Assembly (NCBI RefSeq): GCF_036688685.1
Contig: NZ_JAQQPS010000042.1
Coordinates: 1-20,522, forward strand
DNA length: 20,522 bases
Source of the DNA: JALYUM01 sp036688685
GTDB lineage: Bacteria > Pseudomonadota > Gammaproteobacteria > Burkholderiales > Burkholderiaceae_D
Direction: 5' to 3'
Every line of letters begins with the position of its first letter. Position 1 is the stretch's first letter. Under the pieces are notes generated by a model. It had not been told where the DNA came from, made no database searches, and saw only the letters and a list, made by a program, of their open reading frames with translations. Shown piece by piece: positions 14,471 to 20,522 of this stretch. Position numbers and translations under genes: made by a program.

Positions 14471-15819
14471 GCGGTTTTCTCCAGGGTGACGCAGGCGCGC
14501 AAGGTGGTGCCGGCGACGGTCGACACGATCTCCATCGTGCCACCGATGGCGTCCATCCGTTCGCTCATATTGCGCAGCCCGATGCCGCGCTGGGGGTGCA
14601 AGGCCATGTCCTCGGCGTCGAAGCCGACGCCATTGTCGCTGATCGTCAGCGCCAGCACAGGGCCGCGCTGGGACAGCAGCATGCTGGTGCGGCTGGCGCT
14701 GGCGTGGCGCGCGCTGTTGGCCAGGCCCTCCTGGGCGACGCGGAACAGGACCGTGGCCAGCGTCACCGGCAAGTGCTCATCGACGCCGTCGGCGCTGAAC
14801 TGCACGCCGCTGCCGCTCTCCCCGGCCAGGTGCGCCAGCGCCGCCGCCAGGCCCAGGTCGTCGAGCAAGGCCGGGCGCAGGTCGTGCGAAATGCGCCGCA
14901 CCTCGCCCAGCACGCTGGTGATGGCCGCGGCGCTGCGCTCGACCGCGAGCACACCGGCTTCTCTCTGCTGCGGCTCACCCACCAGGCGGATGGCCGCCGC
15001 TTCCAGCTGGAACTTGATCGACACCAGAGACTGGCTGATGCCGTCGTGCAGGTCGCGCGACAGGCGTGCGCGTTCCTGCTCCTGCGAATCGACCACGCGC
15101 TGGGCCAGCACCTTCAGTTTCGCATCGGCCACGCGCGAATCGCGGATGTTCAGCGCCAGCCCGATGGTCGCCACGGTGGCGGCCGAAAAAATCGCCAGTA
15201 CGGCAATCCACCAGAGTGTGTCTTCGATATTGCGCGACTGCTGGACGGTGACCTTGGCCAGTGCGGCGTCGACGTCGTCGAGGTAAATGCCGGTGCCCAG
15301 CATCCAGCCCCACTGGTTGATCGGCACCACGTAGCCGAGCTTGGGCACCGGCTTGCTGGTCGACGGCTTGACCCAGGTGTAGCGCTCCAGCCCGCCGCCG
15401 GCGCGGGCGCGCGCGACCAGCCGCTGGATGGTGGGCACGCCGGCCGCGTCGCGCAGGCGCCACAGGTTGCGCCCGACCAGTTCGGGCTGGCGCGGGTGCA
15501 TCAAGGTATTGCCCTCCATATCGTAGATAAAGAAATAACCGTCGTCGCCATACGAAAGCTCGGCCAGGATGCGCTTCGCATCGTCCAGCGTGGCCGCATC
15601 CTTTTTACCGGAGATCAATTGGCGCGCGATGGCGTGCACGGCCAGCTCGACGTAATGGCGCAGTTCGGCTTCCTTGCTGGCGAGATATGCCGTCTCGATT
15701 GTCACGCGCTGCTGCTGCGCCAGCGTCACCGCTTGCTGGCGCACGAACAGCGCAATGGCGCACAAGGCGACGATCAAGGGGGCGACCGCCAGCAGGATGA
15801 CTTTTTGCCTCAACTTCAT
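14467..15819 (-). CDS. sCache-domain sensor histidine kinase (HisKA_3)
   Basis: 450 residues from ATG 15819 (GGAA 7 nt upstream); an earlier in-frame start would add 32 residues ahead of the first membrane segment and looks spurious. Order: membrane segment 8-26; an extracytoplasmic single Cache domain, about 40-195 (GYFFIYDMEGNTLMHPRQPELVGRNLW, LGYVVPINQWGWMLGTGIYLDD); second membrane segment about 203-224; coiled linker; HisKA_3 dimerisation domain with H258 (ERARLSRDLHDGISQSL); and an ATPase domain with DNGVGFD and GIGLRNMSERM. sCache_2 domains bind small organic acids in many proteins (family knowledge). Divergent placement next to cstA suggests a pyruvate- or carboxylate-sensing role, which is inference. 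Confidence 0.93.
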   Translation of the reverse strand: MKLRQKVILLAVAPLIVALCAIALFVRQQAVTLAQQQRVTIETAYLASKEAELRHYVELAVHAIARQLISGKKDAATLDDAKRILAELSYGDDGYFFIYDMEGNTLMHPRQPELVGRNLWRLRDAAGVPTIQRLVARARAGGGLERYTWVKPSTSKPVPKLGYVVPINQWGWMLGTGIYLDDVDAALAKVTVQQSRNIEDTLWWIAVLAIFSAATVATIGLALNIRDSRVADAKLKVLAQRVVDSQEQERARLSRDLHDGISQSLVSIKFQLEAAAIRLVGEPQQREAGVLAVERSAAAITSVLGEVRRISHDLRPALLDDLGLAAALAHLAGESGSGVQFSADGVDEHLPVTLATVLFRVAQEGLANSARHASASRTSMLLSQRGPVLALTISDNGVGFDAEDMALHPQRGIGLRNMSERMDAIGGTMEIVSTVAGTTLRACVTLEKTA

Positions 15820-15916
15820 ACAGTTCCGATTTCTTTTGCAAATGACGCGTGCATGGATTTTACGATTGTTTCCGCTTGAACATGTACTACTTGCTGTTCG
15901 GGTTGCAATGATCACC

Positions 15917-15947
15917 GTACTCAGTAGTAGTACGCAGATGCTGCGTA
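15917..15947. promoter_or_regulatory. Inverted repeats between kinase and cstA
   Basis: Two adjoining dyads: gtact…agtac (15917-15921 and 15929-15933) and TACGCAG atg CTGCGTA (15931-15947, perfect 7-bp arms). NarL-type regulators bind short inverted repeats, so these are candidate sites for the neighbouring response regulator. Confidence 0.45.
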
Positions 15948-15982
15948 GTGCTGCGCTTGTGGACCCGATATGGAGCCAACAT

Positions 15983-16001
15983 ACTGCCCGCAGCGGGCAG
16001 T
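15983..16001 (+). promoter_or_regulatory. Hairpin in the cstA leader
   Basis: ACTGCCCGCAGCGGGCAGT has perfect 8-bp arms and a 3-base loop. It is followed at once by a second cagcgggcag copy that could pair alternatively with the left arm. It lies 73 nt before the cstA ATG. It may be an operator or a leader structure. Confidence 0.45.
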
Positions 16002-16074
16002 CAGCGGGCAGCGGGAACCATCCCGTTCCAGGCTGACATGCCTGAAAAAACCAAAAAACACGGAGGAGTCACGC

Positions 16075-18153
16075 ATGAAAAGTAGTCCCAATAAATTCGT
16101 CAAGCAACTCGGCTGGGTCGCGCTGGCGCTGTTTGGCGCCGGCTCGATCGGCTACATCGCCTTGAAACGCGGCGAAACCATCAACGCGGTCTGGATCGTC
16201 GCCGCGGCGATGTGCGTCTACCTGATCGCTTACCGCTTCTACAGCCTGTTCCTGGCCAACACCGTGGTCGGGCTCGATCCGACGCGCCAGACCCCGGCCT
16301 ACAAATTCAACGACGGCCTCGACTACGTTCCCACGAATAAATTCGTCCTGTTCGGCCACCATTTTGCGGCCATTGCCGGCGCCGGCCCCCTGGTCGGCCC
16401 GGTGCTGGCGGCGCAGATGGGCTACCTGCCCGGCATGCTCTGGATCCTGGCTGGCGTCGTGTTTGCCGGCGCGGTGCAAGATTTCATGGTGCTGTTCCTG
16501 TCGATGCGGCGCGATGGCCGCTCGCTGGGCGACCTGATCAAATCGGAAATGGGCGAAATTCCGGGCCTCATCGCCCTGCTCGGCACCTTCATGATCATGG
16601 TCATCATCCTCGCGGTGCTGGCCCTGATCGTCGTAAAAGCGCTCACCGGCTCGCCGTGGGGCGCGTTCACCGTGATGGCCACCATCCCGATCGCGCTGTT
16701 CATGGGCGTGTATTCGCGCTACATCCGGGTCGGGCGGATTGGCGAGATTTCGCTGATCGGCTTTGTGCTGCTGATGCTGGCCATCGTCGGCGGCCAGATG
16801 GTGCACGATTCGCCTACCTGGGGCCCGGCTTTCACGTTCACCGGCACCCAGCTGACGTGGATGTTGATCGGGTATGGCTTTGTAGCGTCAGTGATCCCGG
16901 TCTGGCTGCTGCTGGCGCCGCGCGACTATCTTTCGACATTCCTTAAAATCGGCACCATCCTGGCGCTGGCCGTCGGCATCGTTCTGGTTGCACCGCACCT
17001 GCGCATGCCGGCCGTCACCCGCTTCATCGACGGCAGTGGCCCGGTCTGGTCGGGCAGCATGTTCCCCTTCCTGTTCATCACCATTGCCTGCGGCGCCGTG
17101 TCGGGCTTTCACGCGCTGATCGCCTCTGGCACCACGCCAAAGATGATCGAAAACGAAGAACATGCACGCTTCATCGGTTACGGCGCGATGCTGATGGAAT
17201 CGTTCGTCGCCATCATGGCGCTGGTGGCCGCGTCCACCATCGACCCGGGCGTCTACTTCGCCATGAACAGCCCGGCCGCGCTGCTCGGCACCACGGCGCA
17301 GTCGGCCGCGGCAGCCGTGTCGCAGTGGGGTTTCGTGATCACCCCGGAAACGCTGACGCAGGTGGCCAAAGATGTTGGCGAGCACAGCATCATTTCGCGT
17401 GCCGGCGGCGCCCCGACGCTGGCGGTCGGCATGGCGAATATCCTGTCCGGCGTGGTCGGCGGCAAATCGATGATGGCGTTCTGGTACCACTTCGCCATCC
17501 TGTTCGAGGCGCTGTTCATCCTCACCGCGGTCGACGCCGGCACCCGCGCCGGGCGCTTCATGCTGCAGGATTTGCTGGGCGCGTTCTCGCCGGCGCTGAA
17601 ACGCACCGATTCGCTGGTGGCCAACCTGCTGGCCACCGGCCTGTGCGTGGCGGCCTGGGGCTATTTCCTCTACCAGGGCGTGGTTGATCCTTTGGGCGGC
17701 ATCAACACGCTGTGGCCGCTGTTCGGCATCGCCAACCAGATGCTGGCCGGTATCGCGCTGATTCTCGCCACCGTGGTGCTGTTCAAAATGAAGCGCGCCA
17801 AATATGCGTGGATCACCATCGTGCCGACCATCTGGCTGCTGATCTGCACGCTGTACGCTGGCTGGCTGAAAATTTTCGACGCCAATGTGCGGGTCGGTTT
17901 CGTGGCCCACGCCAACAAGTTCCAGTCCGCGCTCGACCGGGGTGAATTGCTGGCCCCGGCCAAGGATATGGCGCAAATGCGCCGGATCATTTTCAACGAC
18001 TACGTGGACGCCAGCATGGCCGGCTTCTTCATGGTGGTGGTGCTGGCGGTGCTGTTCTACGGCGTGCGCACGGCCATGCGCGCCCGTGCCGATAGCCGCC
18101 CGAGCTCGCAGGAAACGCCGTTCGTGGCGGCGCCGTTGACCCAGGCGACATAA
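16075..18153 (+). CDS. cstA: CstA-family carbon starvation transporter
   Basis: 692 residues, near the 701 of E. coli CstA, from ATG 16075 with a strong AGGAG 8 nt upstream. It is an inner-membrane protein with many hydrophobic segments across its length. Conserved family stretches include NDGLDYVPTNKFVLFGHHFAAIAGAGPLVGP, QMGYLPGMLWILAGVVFAGAVQDFMVLF, and GTTPKMIENE in the middle. CstA and its paralogue BtsT take up pyruvate, and CstA has also been linked to peptide use. It is divergent from the sCache two-component operon, with dyads in between, and forms a two-gene operon with a ybdD-like gene. No truncation or missing segment is seen. Whether it is closer to CstA or to BtsT cannot be settled from this window. 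Confidence 0.95.
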   Translation: MKSSPNKFVKQLGWVALALFGAGSIGYIALKRGETINAVWIVAAAMCVYLIAYRFYSLFLANTVVGLDPTRQTPAYKFNDGLDYVPTNKFVLFGHHFAAIAGAGPLVGPVLAAQMGYLPGMLWILAGVVFAGAVQDFMVLFLSMRRDGRSLGDLIKSEMGEIPGLIALLGTFMIMVIILAVLALIVVKALTGSPWGAFTVMATIPIALFMGVYSRYIRVGRIGEISLIGFVLLMLAIVGGQMVHDSPTWGPAFTFTGTQLTWMLIGYGFVASVIPVWLLLAPRDYLSTFLKIGTILALAVGIVLVAPHLRMPAVTRFIDGSGPVWSGSMFPFLFITIACGAVSGFHALIASGTTPKMIENEEHARFIGYGAMLMESFVAIMALVAASTIDPGVYFAMNSPAALLGTTAQSAAAAVSQWGFVITPETLTQVAKDVGEHSIISRAGGAPTLAVGMANILSGVVGGKSMMAFWYHFAILFEALFILTAVDAGTRAGRFMLQDLLGAFSPALKRTDSLVANLLATGLCVAAWGYFLYQGVVDPLGGINTLWPLFGIANQMLAGIALILATVVLFKMKRAKYAWITIVPTIWLLICTLYAGWLKIFDANVRVGFVAHANKFQSALDRGELLAPAKDMAQMRRIIFNDYVDASMAGFFMVVVLAVLFYGVRTAMRARADSRPSSQETPFVAAPLTQAT

Positions 18154-18156
18154 GCC

Positions 18157-18357
18157 ATGTTTTCCTCGCTCGCACAGGCCGGCCGCTACCTCGGGCAAAG
18201 CATGCGCCTGATGGTCGGCTTGCCGGAGTACGACACCTACCTGGCCCACATGGAAAAAACCCATCCGGACCAGGCCCCGATGGATTACGAGGCATTTTTT
18301 CGCGAGCGCCAGGAAGCCCGTTACGGCGGGGCCGGCAAGCGCGGCGGGTGTTGTTGA
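18157..18357 (+). CDS. YbdD/YjiX family small protein
   Basis: 66 residues, 3 nt after cstA. The sequence RYLGQSMRLMVGLPEYDTYLAHMEKTHPDQAPMDYEAFFRERQEARYGG is typical of the YbdD/YjiX family. Family members are almost always encoded directly after cstA/btsT and are thought to assist that transporter, though the mechanism is not well defined. The C-terminus ends in a glycine-rich tail with two cysteines (GGCC), common in the family. Confidence 0.93.
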   Translation: MFSSLAQAGRYLGQSMRLMVGLPEYDTYLAHMEKTHPDQAPMDYEAFFRERQEARYGGAGKRGGCC

Positions 18358-18386
18358 CGCCTGCCTGACGGCACTGCTTTAACGAG

Positions 18387-18410
18387 AAAGGGATGCCGCG
18401 GCATCCCTTT
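18387..18410 (+). terminator. Terminator of the cstA operon
   Basis: A perfect 24-base palindrome, with arms AAAGGGATGCCG and CGGCATCCCTTT, 29 nt after the ybdD stop, followed by T/A-rich bases. The A and T ends could make it work in both directions. Confidence 0.85.
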
Positions 18411-18540
18411 TAAATTGTCTAAACGCAATATCAGCATGCGATGTGCACCGTATATTTTTCCTGCGGGAATTATCTGATCCGCACGGTGGGCGGGTTGCGT
18501 GTGCGACCGGTCCGTTCCAGACGCCGTCCACGAGGATGTC

Positions 18541-20522
18541 ATGCTGAATCTCGAGCGTTCCAGCCTCAAGCAGAAACTGACCATCATGTCGCTCAAGTCG
18601 GCGGCCACCGCACTGCTGGTGGTGTTGGTCGCCTTTGCGGTCACCCTGGTGCGGGATCATCGCAGCGGCGCAGCCAGGCAACTGGCGTCGCTGGCCGGCG
18701 TGATCGGCGCGAACAGCGTCAGCGCACTGCAAGCGAACGACCGCGCGCTGGCAAACAATAGCCTCGCCGCCTTGCGCACCAACGCCGACATTGCCCGCGC
18801 CGTCCTGTATGACCGGCGCGGCGCGCCGCTGGCGGCATACCGCGCCGGACAGCCTGAGGCGCCGCCCGTGGCTGAACCGGCGCCGCCAGCGCCTGGCAAA
18901 GCGAGGGGGAAGCCGCATGCGCGGGCTGCGACACCGGCGCAGCTTGCCACAGCACCGGCGCTCGACGATGCGCCGCTGGCCGGCACCGATGGCGCCGCGC
19001 TGGCTGCCGCCAACCTGGAAGGCCAGCCATTCTGGTCGCCCCGCCTGCGCCTGTATCAGGCGGTCGGGCAGGCCGGCGTGCTCATGATCGAGGCAGATCT
19101 ATCCGCCATGTGGATGGAGGTCGCCCACGGCCTGGTCGTGTTCATGGCCAGCATGGCGGGCGCGCTGCTGGTCGCTGTGCTGCTGGCAGCGCGCGGCCGG
19201 CGCAGCATTGCCGCGCCGCTTGGCGCGGTGATCGAGGCGGCGCAGCAAGTGTGTGCCAGCCAGGATTACAGCCTGCGCATCGTGCACCAGGGCCACGACG
19301 AACTGGGCACGCTGATCGACAGTTTCAACACCATGCTGGCGCAGATCGAGGCGCGCGGCACGGCGCTGACCGACCACCGTGACGAACTCGAGCACCAAGT
19401 CGGGGTGCGCACGGCGCAGCTGCAAAAAGCCAAGAATGCGGCGGAAGCGGCCAGCATTGCCAAAAGCGCGTTCCTGGCCACCATGAGCCATGAAATCCGC
19501 ACGCCGATGAACGGCGTGCTGGGGATGACCGACATGCTGCTCGGCACGCCGCTGACGGAGACCCAGCGCGACTACACCCGGCTAGTAAAACGTTCGGGCG
19601 AGCACCTGTTGGTGATCATCAACGACATCCTCGACTTTTCCAAGATCGAGGCGGGCAAATTATCGGTCGAGTACATCAATTTCAATTTGTGGGATTTGCT
19701 GGACGACATCCACACGGTGTACACGCCGCAGGCGCAAGCCAAGCAGATCGGGCTGGACTTCGACATCGCCAACGATATCCCGGTGGCCATCTGCGGCGAC
19801 CCGAACCGCCTGCGCCAGGTCATCGCCAACCTGCTCGGCAATGCCATCAAGTTCACCGATACCGGACGCATCCTGGCCAGCGTGCGCGTGGCCAGCGAAA
19901 GCGCCCAGGCGGTCGAGTTGCGCTTCGAGGTGCACGACACCGGCATCGGCGTGGACCGGGAGGCGCGCAGCCGCATTTTCGAGGCGTTTTCGCAAGCCGA
20001 CGATTCGACCACCCGCAAGTACGGCGGCACCGGCCTGGGCCTGGCGATTTCCAGGCAGCTGGTCGAGCTGATGGGCGGCCAGATCGGCGTCGACAACGCC
20101 CTCACGCAGGGATCGGTATTCTGGTTCACGGTGCGCTTCGACAAGCACAAGGTGGAGCCGGCGCCGGCGCGCCAGGCGCACGCGGGCATCCAAGGCCTGC
20201 GCGTGCTGGTGGTCGACGAACAGCCGGCCAGCAGCGCCGCGCTGGCACAGCAACTGGCCGGCTGGGAGGTGGCGGCAAGCTGCGCGGTATCGGCACTGGA
20301 CGGCATCGAACGCCTGCGCGCGGGCGCCAACGCCAGTCAAGCCTTCGACGTGGCCATCATAGACATGGAACTGGCGCGCACCAGCGGGCTGGCGCTGGCG
20401 GCAGCCATCAAGGCCGACCCGCTGCTGCGCGCGACGCGCTTGCTGCTGATTAGCCCGAACCGCCTCGCCGCCGACCCGGTGCAGCGCCGCGCGGCCGGCG
20501 TGGCCTACCAGTTGACCAAGCC
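18541..20522 (+). CDS. Hybrid sensor histidine kinase, BarA-like, cut by window end
   Basis: 660 codons are visible and the frame is still open at the edge. ATG 18541 has GAGG 5 nt upstream. Order: membrane segment about 20-37; an extracytoplasmic sensor region 38-195 with a low-complexity Ala/Pro stretch (about 104-142), CHASE8-like at its start (VIGANSVSALQANDRALANNSLAAL); second membrane segment about 197-217; HAMP domain to about 275; coiled coil; HisKA with H317 (MSHEIRTPMNGVLG); HATPase with N434, DTGIGVD and GGTGLGLAIS; and then a receiver domain beginning LRVLVVDEQPAS with D608 in VAIIDMEL. The receiver has E-Q instead of the usual second acidic residue. More receiver or Hpt domains probably follow past the window. 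Confidence 0.93.
   Translation, partial: MLNLERSSLKQKLTIMSLKSAATALLVVLVAFAVTLVRDHRSGAARQLASLAGVIGANSVSALQANDRALANNSLAALRTNADIARAVLYDRRGAPLAAYRAGQPEAPPVAEPAPPAPGKARGKPHARAATPAQLATAPALDDAPLAGTDGAALAAANLEGQPFWSPRLRLYQAVGQAGVLMIEADLSAMWMEVAHGLVVFMASMAGALLVAVLLAARGRRSIAAPLGAVIEAAQQVCASQDYSLRIVHQGHDELGTLIDSFNTMLAQIEARGTALTDHRDELEHQVGVRTAQLQKAKNAAEAASIAKSAFLATMSHEIRTPMNGVLGMTDMLLGTPLTETQRDYTRLVKRSGEHLLVIINDILDFSKIEAGKLSVEYINFNLWDLLDDIHTVYTPQAQAKQIGLDFDIANDIPVAICGDPNRLRQVIANLLGNAIKFTDTGRILASVRVASESAQAVELRFEVHDTGIGVDREARSRIFEAFSQADDSTTRKYGGTGLGLAISRQLVELMGGQIGVDNALTQGSVFWFTVRFDKHKVEPAPARQAHAGIQGLRVLVVDEQPASSAALAQQLAGWEVAASCAVSALDGIERLRAGANASQAFDVAIIDMELARTSGLALAAAIKADPLLRATRLLLISPNRLAADPVQRRAAGVAYQLTK

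Noticed and set aside
12302..15879. Long plus-strand frames at 12302-13597, 13793-15286 and 14596-15879
   Set aside because: Antisense shadows of the HDOD, response regulator and kinase genes; rich in Arg/Gln/His with no domains.
16888..18264. Minus-strand 458-codon frame opposite cstA
   Set aside because: Antisense shadow; His/Gln/Arg-rich with no family, while cstA is unmistakable.

Overview
The window joins a typical high-GC betaproteobacterial chromosome (about 10,100-20,522) to a compositionally mixed accessory island (1 to about 10,100). GC-rich codon use, a CstA/YbdD pair, an HDOD gene coupled to a GGDEF-EAL gene and an sCache kinase/NarL-type regulator pair suggest an Oxalobacteraceae-like organism (Massilia/Duganella/Janthinobacterium group). 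That placement is an inference; no rRNA is present.

Island, left to right. Positions 1-378 hold no gene I can support. A tight three-gene leftward operon follows (379-4675). It encodes a 272-residue protein of unknown family, a 262-residue helical protein of unknown family, and an 886-residue protein with a ParA/MinD-like P-loop of the variant KGGVGR type fused to nine near-identical TPR units. Much of this operon is far more AT-rich than the chromosome, and a sigma70-like promoter can be placed in front of it. The layout (unusual P-loop NTPase, repeat sensor, two unknown partners, on an island) resembles NTPase-centred conflict or defence systems and is the best candidate here for an undescribed system.

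Next comes a hipBA module with an intact HipB and a frameshifted, truncated HipA (5219-6303). Then there are two separate origin-of-transfer sequences of the RP4/IncP type (6418-6515 and 8471-8575), in the same orientation and about 2 kb apart. Between them lie a TraK-like oriT-binding protein, an HNH nuclease, and a small basic ribbon-helix-helix-like protein placed where traJ sits relative to an RP4 oriT. No relaxase or mating-pair gene is visible, so the island looks mobilisable in trans. A P4-type tyrosine integrase (8878-10101) closes the island next to a tRNA-Ser(UGA) gene (10245-10334).

Chromosome side. Reading leftward, a sCache-domain histidine kinase and its NarL/LuxR-type response regulator overlap by 4 nt. 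They are followed by an HDOD protein and a GAF-like/PAS/GGDEF/EAL protein that overlap by 8 nt, and then by the tRNA-Ser gene with its own promoter and terminator. Divergent from the kinase is cstA, with a ybdD-like gene 3 nt downstream and a strong terminator. The divergent kinase/transporter arrangement suggests that the two-component system controls uptake of pyruvate or a peptide, by analogy with BtsSR/BtsT. The window ends inside a BarA-like hybrid sensor kinase.
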